This document shows, piece by piece, positions 1-9,485 of a DNA stretch of 64,000 nt (position 1 is the stretch's first letter; each line of letters begins with the position of its first letter). The position numbers were made by a program, and so were the translations under genes. The stretch spans positions 495,078-559,077 of the forward strand of contig NZ_JAHLPX010000007.1 of the NCBI RefSeq assembly GCF_018918145.1, written 5' to 3'. The notes below the pieces were generated by a model, which was not told the DNA's origin, ran no database searches, and worked only from the letters and a program-made list of their open reading frames with translations. This DNA comes from Anaerotignum sp. MSJ-24. Lineage in GTDB: Bacteria > Bacillota > Clostridia > Lachnospirales > Anaerotignaceae.

Positions 1-2
1 AC

Positions 3-83
3 TATGATTATATAACCGATAACGGAGAAGGCTTTGTTTGCAAATGGGAGGACGGAAAATGCCGGAATATAATGCGGTTATGA
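3..83 (+). CDS. 3' end of an unidentified gene upstream of cbiB
   Basis: The frame is open from the window edge to a TGA at 81-83 and reads as ordinary protein (ends ...WEDGKCRNIMRL). It overlaps the cbiB start by 25 bases, as expected inside a translationally coupled operon. Its place suggests another cobalamin gene, but 26 residues are too few to say which. The frame is seen; the role is not. Confidence 0.4.
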   Translation, partial: YDYITDNGEGFVCKWEDGKCRNIMRL

Positions 84-1036
84 TAAGAATAATAACAGTC
101 ATTGCGGCAGTTATACTGGATTGGATATTCGGCGATCCTTATTCCTTTCCACATCCGATAAGATATATAGGAAGTCTTATTTCTGTTCTGGATAAAAAAA
201 TAAGATTAAGTTGTGACGGCAATGCGAAAAAAGAGCGGAAAGGCGGCGTTCTTCTTGTTATATCGGTTATAGTGATAACAGAGGCGGTTGTCATATGTTG
301 TCTTTGGATTTCGTACAGAATAAATATTGTGCTTTATATTTGTCTTGAAGCCTTATGGTGCTATCAGCTTATTGCCGCCGGAAGCCTTAAAAAAGAAAGC
401 GGAAAGGTGTATACGGCATTGAAAAATAACGATACCGAAGGTGCAAGATCCGCAGTTTCCATGATTGTAGGACGAGATACTGAAAGACTGGACGAAGCAG
501 GCATAACAAAGGCGGCAGTAGAAACCGTTGCCGAAAATACGTCGGACGGAGTTACGGCTCCGCTTATTTATATAATGCTTTTCGGTGCGGCCGGCGGCTT
601 TTTTTATAAAGCGGTAAACACAATGGATTCAATGGTAGGCTATAAAAACGATGTGTACCGTTATTTCGGAACAGCGGCGGCAAAGCTCGATGATGTTTTG
701 AACTTTATACCGTCAAGGTTTACGGCTCTGCTAATGATTCTGGCGGCATATATTGTCGGGCTTGACGGGAAAAATGCTTTTAAAATATGGAAAAGGGACA
801 GGCTTAAGCATGCAAGCCCGAATTCGGCACAGACGGAGGCGGTATGTGCCGGAGCATTGAGAGTAAAGCTTGCAGGTGACGCATGGTATTTCGGGGTAAG
901 GCACGAAAAGCCGTTTATCGGTGACGATTTGAGAAAAATTGAGCCTTACGATATTTGCCGTTCATGGCGGCTTATGTTCGGAAGTGAAATTCTGCTTGTT
1001 ATTATATTTATAGCGATTGGAGTTATGTTTATATGA
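59..1036 (+). CDS. cbiB: Adenosylcobinamide-phosphate synthase CbiB
   Basis: This integral membrane protein of 325 residues joins adenosylcobyric acid with aminopropanol or its phosphate late in cobalamin synthesis. Family signatures are visible: DWIFGDP near the N-terminus, HPIRYIG, the ETVAENTSDG block around residue 160 and KAVNTMDSMVGYKN shortly after, with several hydrophobic segments. A TTG at 38 is in frame, but the GGGAGG at 46-51 sits about 7 bases before ATG 59, so I take 59. The stop overlaps the start of cobD by 4 bases. Confidence 0.93.
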   Translation: MPEYNAVMIRIITVIAAVILDWIFGDPYSFPHPIRYIGSLISVLDKKIRLSCDGNAKKERKGGVLLVISVIVITEAVVICCLWISYRINIVLYICLEALWCYQLIAAGSLKKESGKVYTALKNNDTEGARSAVSMIVGRDTERLDEAGITKAAVETVAENTSDGVTAPLIYIMLFGAAGGFFYKAVNTMDSMVGYKNDVYRYFGTAAAKLDDVLNFIPSRFTALLMILAAYIVGLDGKNAFKIWKRDRLKHASPNSAQTEAVCAGALRVKLAGDAWYFGVRHEKPFIGDDLRKIEPYDICRSWRLMFGSEILLVIIFIAIGVMFI

Positions 1037-2085
1037 AATATAATCATGGTGGAGAAAAATACGATAAGCATATTGAGCTGGATTTTTCGGCAAATGTAAA
1101 TCCATTCGGAATGCCGCCGGAGGTTGTTGATGTGCTTTCCGACAGAAAAAATATAAACGGTTTTGTTGATTATCCGGATTCATCCTGTCTGGCATTAAGA
1201 CAGGCGATTGCCGAAAATAAAGGCATATCAGAGGAAAATGTTTTTTGCGGAAACGGTGCGTCGGATATTATTTATCGTCTGTGCTTTGCGGTTAAGCCGA
1301 AAAAGGCAGTACTTGCGGCACCTTGCTTTTCCGAATATGAAAAGTCGGTCAGAGCGTCCGGTGGAGAAATCAGCTTTTACGATACAAGCGAAGAAAATAA
1401 TTTTTGTATACAATCGGATTTTGTAAGCTTTGTGGAAAAGGAAAAGCCGGATATAGTATTTATATGCTCGCCGTCAAATCCCGTCGGAGTTATGACAGAG
1501 GAAACTATATTAGAGAAAATCGCAGAGCTTGCTGAAAAAGACGGATTTATTTTTGTTGTTGACGAATGCTTTGGTGAGTTTGTAATCGATGAAAAGCACA
1601 GTATGCTCGAAACGGCGATGAAAAATAAAAATGTCATTGTGCTTGACGCATTTACAAAAATATATGGTATGGCAGGCTTAAGGCTCGGAATGATGTATTC
1701 CTCAAACGACTGGCTTATAGAAAAATGCTCGGAATGCGGTGGCTGTTGGAATGTATCCGCACCGGCACAGCTTGCCGGAGCTACGGCACTTAAATGCAGA
1801 AAATATGTCGAAAAAACCGTTGAATACATACATAACGAAAGAAAAGAGCTTGTTCGTAGGCTTTCGGAGATTGGCTTTAAGGTTTATGACGGATATGCAA
1901 ACTATATTCTTTTCAGGGCCTATGATGGGCTTTATGAGGATATGCTCAAAAGAAATGTACTTATAAGACAATGCGGAAATTATCGTATGCTTGGAAACGA
2001 ATATTATAGGATTGCGGTCAGAACAAAGGCTGAAAACGACAGGCTCATTGAGATATTTAAAGAGGTTATAAAGGAGAAAATGTAA
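1033..2085 (+). CDS. cobD: Threonine-phosphate decarboxylase (PLP)
   Basis: This is a 350-residue class I aminotransferase-fold enzyme that decarboxylates threonine phosphate to (R)-1-aminopropan-2-yl phosphate, the side-chain donor used by CbiB. It opens with NHGG and DFSANVNPFG, typical of CobD. It carries SPSNPVG and a PLP lysine in DAFTKIYGMAGLRLG (about residue 211). It overlaps cbiB by 4 bases (ATGA) and shares the TAATG junction with cbiP, so the genes are translationally coupled. A histidinol-phosphate aminotransferase is the main alternative, but the operon argues for CobD. Confidence 0.92.
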   Translation: MKYNHGGEKYDKHIELDFSANVNPFGMPPEVVDVLSDRKNINGFVDYPDSSCLALRQAIAENKGISEENVFCGNGASDIIYRLCFAVKPKKAVLAAPCFSEYEKSVRASGGEISFYDTSEENNFCIQSDFVSFVEKEKPDIVFICSPSNPVGVMTEETILEKIAELAEKDGFIFVVDECFGEFVIDEKHSMLETAMKNKNVIVLDAFTKIYGMAGLRLGMMYSSNDWLIEKCSECGGCWNVSAPAQLAGATALKCRKYVEKTVEYIHNERKELVRRLSEIGFKVYDGYANYILFRAYDGLYEDMLKRNVLIRQCGNYRMLGNEYYRIAVRTKAENDRLIEIFKEVIKEKM

Positions 2086-3548
2086 TGGCAAAGGCAATAA
2101 TGATACAGGGAACAATGTCCAATGTCGGCAAAAGCTACGTTACTGCCGGACTTCTGCGTGTGTTTATGCAGGACGGACTTAAGGCGGCTCCTTTTAAATC
2201 ACAGAATATGGCACTCAATTCTTTTGTAACCAACGAAGGTCTGGAAATGGGAAGAGCACAGGTTATGCAGGCAGAGGCGGCAGGCATAGAGCCGTCTGCG
2301 GACATGAATCCAATATTGCTTAAGCCTACAACCGATGTCGGCTCACAAGTTATTGTAAACGGAAAGGCAATAGGAAATATGCGTGCCGTTGATTATTTCA
2401 AGCATAAACAGAGCCTTGTTCCGCAGATAATGTCGGCATATAACAGGCTTGCGGAAAAGTATGATGTTATAGTCATAGAAGGTGCAGGCTCTCCGGCAGA
2501 AATTAATTTAAAGAAAAACGATATTGTGAATATGGGCATGGCACAAATGGCAAAGTCGCCGGTTCTTCTTGTGGGCGATATAGACAGAGGCGGAGTTTTT
2601 GCACAGCTCACAGGCACATATATGCTTTTGGAGGAAAATGAGAAGAAGTATATAAAGGGCTTTGTTATGAATAAATTCCGAGGCGATAAGATGATACTTG
2701 AGCCGGGAATAAAAATGCTTGAGGATATATGTCCTGTTCCGGTAACCGGAGTTCTGCCATACACACCGCTTGATATTGACGATGAGGACAGCCTTTCCGA
2801 CAGGCTCGGAAAAAAGCAGACGGACGAAAAAAATATATTTATATGCGTAATAAAGCTACCGAGAATATCAAATTTTACGGATTTCAATATGCTGGATTCC
2901 GTTGACGGCTGTGAGGTAAGATATGTCGATAACGGTAAAGAGCTTTGGGACGCCGACTGTATAATAATTCCCGGAACGAAGAACACAATAGCCGATATGC
3001 AGTGGCTGAAGGAAAGAAAGCTTGACAGAATGATAAGGCTTATGAATAACGAAGGCTGTCCTGTTGTTGGAATATGCGGCGGTTTCCAGATGCTCGGCAG
3101 AAAAATAACCGACGATATGGGTGTAGAAGGCGAAATAAAAAATATAAACGGTCTTGGACTTATTGATGCCGAAACGGTAATGCAGAGCGAAAAGACCTGT
3201 ATAAACGGAAGCAAAACGCTTGACGGAATAAGCGGATTGTTTTCGGTGCTTAACGGAAGTATGGCAAAGGGCTATGAAATTCATGCCGGAGTAACAAAAG
3301 TCGGTGACAAAGAGGTTATATGCAGCGGAAAAAACAATGTTTTCGGAACATATCTGCATGGACTTTTCGATAAAAAGGAATTTTTGAATAAATTCCTCAC
3401 CGTACTTTCTGCGGAAACCGGCAAAAAAATATCGGCGGATTTTTCCTATGAAACAGTTAAGGAAAGAGAGTATGATAAGCTTGCCGATATGGTAAGAGAA
3501 AACATGGATATGCAGGCGGTTTACCGCATTCTTGGGAAAGGAATGTAA
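2085..3548 (+). CDS. cbiP: Cobyric acid synthase CbiP/CobQ
   Basis: This glutamine-dependent amidotransferase amidates side chains of adenosylcobyrinic acid a,c-diamide. It has an N-terminal dethiobiotin-synthetase-like P-loop domain (MIQGTMSNVGKSY, residues 5-17; FKSQNMALNS) and a C-terminal class I glutaminase domain. The nucleophile Cys lies in VVGICGGFQMLG, and the His of the triad is probably in GTYLHGLFD. The 487-residue length is normal for the family. Its ATG overlaps the cobD stop. Confidence 0.95.
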   Translation: MAKAIMIQGTMSNVGKSYVTAGLLRVFMQDGLKAAPFKSQNMALNSFVTNEGLEMGRAQVMQAEAAGIEPSADMNPILLKPTTDVGSQVIVNGKAIGNMRAVDYFKHKQSLVPQIMSAYNRLAEKYDVIVIEGAGSPAEINLKKNDIVNMGMAQMAKSPVLLVGDIDRGGVFAQLTGTYMLLEENEKKYIKGFVMNKFRGDKMILEPGIKMLEDICPVPVTGVLPYTPLDIDDEDSLSDRLGKKQTDEKNIFICVIKLPRISNFTDFNMLDSVDGCEVRYVDNGKELWDADCIIIPGTKNTIADMQWLKERKLDRMIRLMNNEGCPVVGICGGFQMLGRKITDDMGVEGEIKNINGLGLIDAETVMQSEKTCINGSKTLDGISGLFSVLNGSMAKGYEIHAGVTKVGDKEVICSGKNNVFGTYLHGLFDKKEFLNKFLTVLSAETGKKISADFSYETVKEREYDKLADMVRENMDMQAVYRILGKGM

Positions 3549-3553
3549 TCAGT

Positions 3554-4174
3554 ATGGAATATATCAAGCCAATGGATATAGAAAAAAGAAGCATGGAAAT
3601 AATCGAATCTGAACTGCCGCACGATATTGCACAGGAAAATGCCGATGTAATAAAAAGAGTTATACACACAACGGCGGATTTTGATTATGCCGATAATCTT
3701 GTTTTTTCGGAGAATGCCGCAAAAATCGGTGAAAACGCACTAAAAAACGGTGCAGTTATCGTCACAGATACAAACATGGCAAAATCGGGAATAAACAAAG
3801 CGGCACTGTCAAAATGTGGCTGTGAGGCGGTATGCTTTATGGCGGATAAGGATGTGGCAGAGGAGGCAGTAAAAAGAGGCGTAACAAGAGCGGTAATAAG
3901 CATGGAAAAGGCATCGGAGATAAAGGGCGATGTTATATTTGCAATAGGCAATGCACCGACGGCACTTTTTGAGCTTAAGAGACTTATGGAGAGCGGAAAA
4001 ATAAAGCCGACACTTATAATAGCTGTGCCGGTGGGCTTTGTGAACGTGGTAGAGGCGAAGGAAGAAATAATGCAGTGCGGATGTCCGTATGTTGTCGCAA
4101 GAGGAAGAAAGGGCGGAAGCACCGTTGCGGCAGCGATAGTCAATGCACTGCTGTACAGAACAACAAGAGCATAG
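3554..4174 (+). CDS. cbiC: Precorrin-8X / cobalt-precorrin-8 methylmutase CbiC
   Basis: This 206-residue enzyme catalyses the C-11 to C-12 methyl migration that forms (cobalt-)hydrogenobyrinate. The N-terminal YIKPMDIEKRSMEII, the catalytic-type His in RVIHTTADFDYA, and the GNAPTALFEL and PVGFVNVVEAKE blocks are characteristic. It starts 5 bases after cbiP and ends the operon. Finding this ring-contraction-stage gene after late-stage genes suggests the rest of the pathway lies upstream of the window. Confidence 0.94.
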   Translation: MEYIKPMDIEKRSMEIIESELPHDIAQENADVIKRVIHTTADFDYADNLVFSENAAKIGENALKNGAVIVTDTNMAKSGINKAALSKCGCEAVCFMADKDVAEEAVKRGVTRAVISMEKASEIKGDVIFAIGNAPTALFELKRLMESGKIKPTLIIAVPVGFVNVVEAKEEIMQCGCPYVVARGRKGGSTVAAAIVNALLYRTTRA

Positions 4175-4514
4175 ACGGCACTCATAATAATGTATACAAT
4201 GTTGTCATACAATATAAAAATTAAAATTTTTGTTAATTTATTAGGCATTTTGGTAGGACATTTTAAATTATATCCTTAAAAAATGCCTTTATTTATGGCA
4301 TTTTTAATCTTAAATTAAATATTTTGTTGTTAATCTATAAACAATCAATGAGCGGATTGCACAAAGTATATGCAATATTTTTATGTTTTTGTATACATAG
4401 GTAAATTGTTTGCAAAAAAATACTGTACAAATGCTTTAAAATATGTTAAATATTAATTATAACGAATTTATGTATACAGTGGATTGAATACAATTTGAGG
4501 AAGGAGAAATTAGA
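4175..4514. other. Intergenic region between cobalamin operon and CoA-transferase
   Basis: These 340 bases are A/T-rich and have no convincing gene. They contain a hairpin with T-run (4278-4305) and three exact copies of the palindrome TGTATACA at 4191-4198, 4390-4397 and 4471-4478. I could not place a confident promoter for the gene at 4515. Confidence 0.6.
4278..4305 (+). terminator. Terminator after cbiC
   Basis: A/T-rich stem AAAAATGCC / GGCATTTTT with a 9-base loop, ending in a T-run. A matching A-run on the left means it could work on both strands. Confidence 0.65.
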
Positions 4515-5843
4515 ATGGAATACAATATTGAACCCGGAAACAGATACCTCGGAATATATAAGGCTAAGCTTAGAACACCTGAAGAAATAGCCGAATACAT
4601 TGAAAATGATTTTATCTGTGCATGTCCTACATGTATGGCTGAGCCTGCTGCCATCGTTCACGCAATAGGGGAGAGAGCGCGAAACAATGAAATAACAAAT
4701 GTTCAGCACCACAGCCTTATTTCACCCGGCGGCGGAGATTATCTTGATCCGGAGCTTGCAGGAAAATATTATCACGTATCTTGGTTCACATCCGGTGCAT
4801 CAAGACAAGGTGTGCAGGAAGGTCGTTTCGACTTTATGCCTGCTCATTATAGCGAGATACCTAAGATCTGGAGAGAATATATTCCAAGACTTGATGTATT
4901 CTATGCAACAGTTTCACCTATGGATAAACACGGTTTCTTCTCATTCGGTCTTGTTGCCGCTGAATCACTTGCACAGCTTGAAAGAGCAAAATATGTTTTC
5001 CTTGAAGTAAATGATCAGGTTCCCAGAGTTATGGGTACACATGTTGTACATATTTCACAGGTAACAGCATTATGTGAAAATTCATATCCTATGCCTACAC
5101 TTCCCGAAATGCCGCTTTCAGAAAACAGCAAGAAGATGGGTACTATGATTGCCGAAATGATTCCCAACGGTGCAACAATCCAGTTTGGTATAGGTGAGGT
5201 TCCCAATGCAGTGGGTAAGCTTCTTCTTGAAAAGAAGGATCTCGGTATTCATACAGAAATGTTCACAGACAGTATGGTTGACCTTATCGAGGCCGGTGCT
5301 GTTACAAACATGAAAAAGAACATTGACATCGGTAAAACAGTTGCGGCTTTCTGCTGGGGCTCACAAAGAATGTATGACTTCATTGATGATAACCGTTCGA
5401 TCGAGCTTCACGGAGTTGACTACGTAAACAGCCCTTATATAATCGGAAAACTTGATAACTTTGTTTCTATAAATGCCGGTCTTGAAATCGACTTACTCGG
5501 ACAGGTTTGCTCAGAGTCAATCGGTTACAAGAATTACAGCGGTACAGGCGGACAGCTTGACTTCGTAAGAGGCTGCTCTATTTCTAAGGGTGGAAAGAGC
5601 TTTATCGCCATGAACTCAACAGCTAAGAATGGCACACTCTCAAAGATTAAGCCTATTCTTACACCCGGTGCAGCCGTAACAACAACAAAGAACGATATTG
5701 ATAATGTAGTTACAGAATATGGTATTGCACGCCTTAAGGGCAAAACAGCAGGTCAGAGAGCAAAAGCCCTTATCGATATTGCACATCCTAAGTTCAGAGA
5801 AGAGCTTCTTTTCGAAGCAAGAAAGATGAACTTAATGGTTTAA
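4515..5843 (+). CDS. Acyl-CoA:acetate CoA-transferase (4-hydroxybutyrate / butyryl-CoA type)
   Basis: This 442-residue acetyl-CoA hydrolase/transferase-family protein exchanges CoA between acetate and a short acyl group such as butyrate, propionate or 4-hydroxybutyrate. The probable catalytic Glu is in GIHTEMFTDSMVDL (about residue 248), which carries the covalent CoA thioester in relatives. IQFGIGEVPNAVG and the glycine-rich SGTGGQLDF are also present. The ATG follows GAGGAAGGAG. It stands alone between two terminators, unlike the CoA-transferase at 44435, which belongs to another family. A terminal butyrate-forming role is inferred; the substrate cannot be read from sequence. Confidence 0.87.
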   Translation: MEYNIEPGNRYLGIYKAKLRTPEEIAEYIENDFICACPTCMAEPAAIVHAIGERARNNEITNVQHHSLISPGGGDYLDPELAGKYYHVSWFTSGASRQGVQEGRFDFMPAHYSEIPKIWREYIPRLDVFYATVSPMDKHGFFSFGLVAAESLAQLERAKYVFLEVNDQVPRVMGTHVVHISQVTALCENSYPMPTLPEMPLSENSKKMGTMIAEMIPNGATIQFGIGEVPNAVGKLLLEKKDLGIHTEMFTDSMVDLIEAGAVTNMKKNIDIGKTVAAFCWGSQRMYDFIDDNRSIELHGVDYVNSPYIIGKLDNFVSINAGLEIDLLGQVCSESIGYKNYSGTGGQLDFVRGCSISKGGKSFIAMNSTAKNGTLSKIKPILTPGAAVTTTKNDIDNVVTEYGIARLKGKTAGQRAKALIDIAHPKFREELLFEARKMNLMV

Positions 5844-5918
5844 TGAGAAATTCATAAGTAAAAAGTTTCCTACCCATTTTCACTTTTAGCTTATAAATTT
5901 AATTTATTGGTTGTATGA

Positions 5919-5954
5919 AGCACCGTCTGCGTTTGCAGACGGTGCTTTCGTTTA
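5919..5954 (+). terminator. Terminator after CoA-transferase
   Basis: A perfect 12-bp stem, AGCACCGTCTGC / GCAGACGGTGCT, with a GTTT loop, followed by TTCGTTT. Confidence 0.9.
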
Positions 5955-6042
5955 GGTTAAATAAAATATTGAAGTCTATTTCTTAAATTTTACCTAATAT
6001 TTTCGTAAGAAACGGTTATAAATGGTTATTTAAAGATTAATT

Positions 6043-6051
6043 TGCTATAAT
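6043..6051 (+). promoter_or_regulatory. Extended -10 promoter of the SLH protein gene
   Basis: TGCTATAAT is an extended -10 element (TATAAT at 6046-6051), 41 bases before the ATG. No good -35 box is seen 17 bases upstream, as is common with extended -10 promoters. Confidence 0.6.
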
Positions 6052-6091
6052 GATATTAACAACATATGGAGTTATGGAGGGAGGAAAACTT

Positions 6092-9000
6092 ATGAAAAAG
6101 AATTTTTATAAAAAGGCAGCTTCCGTAGTTCTTTCGGTAGCAATGGTAACAGGCGGAACGGTAGTTCCTAATGTGGTTGCCTATGCAGACAATGGAACAG
6201 GCGGACAGTTAGCAAATGAAATATCTGCACTTTCATTTGGTGTAGATCAACCTGTTGCAGGCGGTGTTGTTCAGACTGCTGTTACAGGGGTTACAGAAGA
6301 TAAGGATTATATAGCAAAAAGCTTATCATGGTCAGAAAATCCTGTTGGAAAATACGGTTATAACAAAGTATATACAGCAACAGTTGTTTTTGAGGCAAAG
6401 CAGGACAAAACATTTAAGGATACTGTTGAAGCAGGTGGCTGGACAAGAACGGTACTCAGTAAGGATAAAAAGACAGTAACATTTACACATACTTTTGAAG
6501 CGACTGCAAAAGCAAAAATTAAATCAGTCGGAGTTGTATCCGGCAAGGTACTTACTAAAGAATATGCTTCAGTTGATGACATTATTAAAGATCTTCAGCA
6601 GAAGGTCGATGTGGAAACAGAGGACGGAAAGAAAGAACTCAATTTGAAATGGTCTTGTTCGAATTATGATAAGACACCACAAAAAACAAATGTGTTTACA
6701 TGGACAGCTGAAAACAGCGAGTTCGACGCAAACAGCAAAGTATTAACAGGTAAGGTTGATGTTATAAATGCAAAAGCAGCTAAGGAAGATGTAAAAATAA
6801 CTGCTGTTGCTAAGGACGCCTATGTATATGAAGGAAAATCTATAAACCTTTCTGATTTGTTCACAGTTGATAAAACCGGTGTTACAGTTAGATATAATAA
6901 GGACGGAGGAACAGGTGAAGGCTCAATCGACGGTTCTGAGCTTACTGTTACTAAAGCCGGAACATTTAAAATAAAGGCAGAAGTTGAAGCTTCGGATAAG
7001 TTTAATGCTGCATCTGCAACAAATACTATTACGGTTAATAAGGGTACACAGAAGGTTGATACTCCTGAAGTAGCAAAAAAAGAAAAAACATCTGTCACTC
7101 TTAAAACTCAGAACGGAGTTAAATACGGATATTCTGAAAAGAACGATGTTACTAAAGCTACATGGCAGACATCACCTGAGTTTAATAAGCTTAAAGCCGG
7201 CGGAACATATTACTTCTTTGTTAAGGCTGAAGAAAATAAGCTTTATAATGAAGCAGTTTCATCAGCATTGGCAGTTACTCTTTCATCTGAAATCGGAAGT
7301 GTATCAATTAATGTTACTGCACCGTCAACAGGTCAGAAGCCTCAGAGAACAATTGAGTCTACAGATGGCTATACAGGAACAATCGAATGGAAGATAGGCT
7401 CAAGTAAATTTAGCGGTACTGCTTTTAAAGCAAAAACTGAATATACAGCAGTTGTTACACTTACACCTAAGACCGGTTATAGCTTTGCAGAATCTGTAAA
7501 GGCAGACGGTTGGGATAAGGCAGTCATATCAGGTGGCAAGCTTGTTCTTACAAAAAAATTTGCCGCAACAAAAGAAAGCGAAAAAACACCGGATGCTTCC
7601 ATTGATTATGGCAAGGAAAGACTTACAGACCTTGTAAAGGGAAGTACATATATAATCGAAGGAAAAGAATATAAAACAGCATCAAACGGAACGACAATCA
7701 GTATTCCCGAGGCTTGGTTCGGAAAAACAATCAGCATAGTTAAGAAGGGAACAAATAAAACTGATGATAGCTATGCACAGATGCTTAAAATTCCGTCAAG
7801 ACCGGATGCACCTACGAGAAAGCTTAAGGTAAAAGCAACAAAATCAAAAGTAGAAATAACAAATGCCGATGATTACAACAAATGTGAATTTTCGATGGAC
7901 AAATCCGACTGGCAGAACAGTGGAACATTTAAGGGAACGTTTAAAAATGGAAAAACTTATACAGTATATGTAAGAGAAAAAGCTACATCAAAGAACTTTG
8001 CATCAAAGCCTGCATATAAGGAGTTTGAAATAGATAAGAGCTCAGAATACAATCTTTCGGGAGATAACAGAATAGATAGAGGCGAAAGCATAACATTCAG
8101 AGTAAGAAATGCTGATGAAGATGATTTTGAAAAGATCCTTATTGATGATGAAAAGCTTGCAAGTAAATACTACTCAGTAGACGAATCCGGAAGCTATGTA
8201 GTTGTTAAGGTTAAAGGCAGCTACACTGAGGATTTAAAGAAGGGCGATCATGATGTTGAAATAGTATTCGAAGATGGCTCGGCAGAAGGTACATTTAAGG
8301 TTGCAAGTTCGAGTTCAAGTGCAAAATACTATACAATCAAGGCGATAGCCGGTAAGGGTGGCTCAATTAGCCATGAAGGACCAAAAGAGGTTAAGAAGGG
8401 CAGTGACATCACTTACACAATCACACCTGACAGAGGCTATAAGATAAGTGATGTATATGTAAACGGCAGAAGTAAGGGAGATATTTCAAAATATACATTT
8501 AAAGATGTTGATTCCGATAATAAGATTGAGGCTGAATTCGTTAAGGAAAAGAAAGATGATATTCCTTTTACTGATGTTTATGAAACAGACTCATTCTATG
8601 ATGCGGTAGTTGATGTATATAAGAAAGGACTTATGGCCGGTACAAGCGACACAACATTTAGTCCTAACTCAACACTTACAAGAGCAATGGTTGTTAAAAC
8701 TCTCTACAATATCGAAGGCACGCCTAAGGTATACGGACGTTCAAGCTTTACAGATGTTCCGAGCAACGAATGGTACAGCGATGCGGTTGCATGGGCACAG
8801 AGCGTAGGTATTGCAAGCGGTATGACAAAAACAACCTTCAATCCTAACGGCTATGTAACAAAAGAACAGGCAGCTCAGTTCCTTTACACATATGCTAAGT
8901 TTAAAGGATATAATGTATCAGAAGTAAGCACACTTACAGGTTATGTTGATGCACCGACAGGCTGGTCAAGACCTGCGGTAAGCTGGGCGGTAGGCAGCGG

Positions 9001-9109
9001 AATTATGAAAGGCTATGGCAGTGGATATGCAATGTATCTTGCTCCTTCAACAAATGCTTTAAGATCAGATATTGCTATGATGCTTTCAAACTTTACAGAT
9101 AAATATTGA
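6092..9109 (+). CDS. Secreted S-layer homology (SLH) domain protein
   Basis: This 1005-residue exported cell-wall protein has a signal peptide at residues 1-32 (MKKNFYKKAA, hydrophobic core, AYA cleavage site before DN). A long middle of Ig-like/beta-sandwich modules is rich in Lys, Thr and Ser. An InlB-B-type repeat follows at about 746-815 (YYTIKAIAGKGGSISHEG...). Three SLH domains end the protein at about 825, 885 and 950 (FTDVYETDSFYDAV, FTDVPSNEWYSDAVAWA, VDAPTGWSRPAVSWAV), which normally bind pyruvylated wall polymers. An in-frame ATG at 6050 lies in the -10 box. ATG 6092, 6 bases after GGAGGGAGGA, is the real start. No enzymatic domain is recognised, so the role is structural or adhesive by inference. 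Confidence 0.9.
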   Translation: MKKNFYKKAASVVLSVAMVTGGTVVPNVVAYADNGTGGQLANEISALSFGVDQPVAGGVVQTAVTGVTEDKDYIAKSLSWSENPVGKYGYNKVYTATVVFEAKQDKTFKDTVEAGGWTRTVLSKDKKTVTFTHTFEATAKAKIKSVGVVSGKVLTKEYASVDDIIKDLQQKVDVETEDGKKELNLKWSCSNYDKTPQKTNVFTWTAENSEFDANSKVLTGKVDVINAKAAKEDVKITAVAKDAYVYEGKSINLSDLFTVDKTGVTVRYNKDGGTGEGSIDGSELTVTKAGTFKIKAEVEASDKFNAASATNTITVNKGTQKVDTPEVAKKEKTSVTLKTQNGVKYGYSEKNDVTKATWQTSPEFNKLKAGGTYYFFVKAEENKLYNEAVSSALAVTLSSEIGSVSINVTAPSTGQKPQRTIESTDGYTGTIEWKIGSSKFSGTAFKAKTEYTAVVTLTPKTGYSFAESVKADGWDKAVISGGKLVLTKKFAATKESEKTPDASIDYGKERLTDLVKGSTYIIEGKEYKTASNGTTISIPEAWFGKTISIVKKGTNKTDDSYAQMLKIPSRPDAPTRKLKVKATKSKVEITNADDYNKCEFSMDKSDWQNSGTFKGTFKNGKTYTVYVREKATSKNFASKPAYKEFEIDKSSEYNLSGDNRIDRGESITFRVRNADEDDFEKILIDDEKLASKYYSVDESGSYVVVKVKGSYTEDLKKGDHDVEIVFEDGSAEGTFKVASSSSSAKYYTIKAIAGKGGSISHEGPKEVKKGSDITYTITPDRGYKISDVYVNGRSKGDISKYTFKDVDSDNKIEAEFVKEKKDDIPFTDVYETDSFYDAVVDVYKKGLMAGTSDTTFSPNSTLTRAMVVKTLYNIEGTPKVYGRSSFTDVPSNEWYSDAVAWAQSVGIASGMTKTTFNPNGYVTKEQAAQFLYTYAKFKGYNVSEVSTLTGYVDAPTGWSRPAVSWAVGSGIMKGYGSGYAMYLAPSTNALRSDIAMMLSNFTDKY

Positions 9110-9126
9110 TATGCAAGTAAAATTAA

Positions 9127-9156
9127 CGGCAGAGGTCATCAGACCTCTGCCGCTTT
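9127..9156 (+). terminator. Terminator of the SLH protein gene
   Basis: An 11-bp stem, CGGCAGAGGTC / GACCTCTGCCG, with a short loop and a CTTTT tail, 18 bases after the stop. Confidence 0.88.
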
Positions 9157-9240
9157 TGTATGCCGGAAATAAAGTTGGAACAGCTGATTAAAAAATATGG
9201 ATAGTATATTTTACAGACATCAGACTACTATGAATGCAAA

Positions 9241-9270
9241 AAACCAAGAGGTCATATGACCTCCTGGTTT
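9241..9270 (-). terminator. Terminator of the small-peptide array
   Basis: A nearly perfect inverted repeat, AAACCA(A)GAGGTCAT / ATGACCTC(C)TGGTTT. On the minus strand it is followed by a run of six T (the stem end plus 9240-9238). It lies about 100 bases past the last peptide stop and would end that transcript; it may also act for the plus strand. Confidence 0.75.
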
Positions 9271-9370
9271 ATATTTCATATTCCGTTGGGGTTGGAATGT
9301 AAGGTGAATTGTGAAAAAATATATAAAAATAAAGAATGATTTATAATTGCGTTTTAGTTTTAAATATATA

Positions 9371-9454
9371 TTAAAGTGAGAATGCACCAACGACGATTGT
9401 TAAGATTGCAATAGCTGAAGTTATAAGTGCATAACCTGTTTTTGTAGCCTTCAT
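9371..9454 (-). CDS. 27-residue hydrophobic peptide, copy 5 of 5 (promoter-distal)
   Basis: A 27-codon frame (ATG at 9454, TAA at 9371) with AGGAGG 8 bases upstream. It begins MKATKTGY, continues with an uncharged Ala/Ile/Leu/Thr/Val stretch long enough for one membrane helix, and ends GAFSL. The product is identical to copy 4, although the two genes differ at five bases, all silent, which supports selection on the protein. No family is recognised. Membrane insertion or secretion as an amphipathic peptide is inference. Confidence 0.82.
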   Translation of the reverse strand: MKATKTGYALITSAIAILTIVVGAFSL

Positions 9455-9485
9455 AAAAATTACCTCCTCTAAATTATGTCCAAAA

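Noticed and set aside
9215..9224. A fourth operator-like half site (GACATCAGA) near the end of the peptide operon
   Set aside because: Only half of the palindrome is present and it lies beyond the terminator; likely chance.
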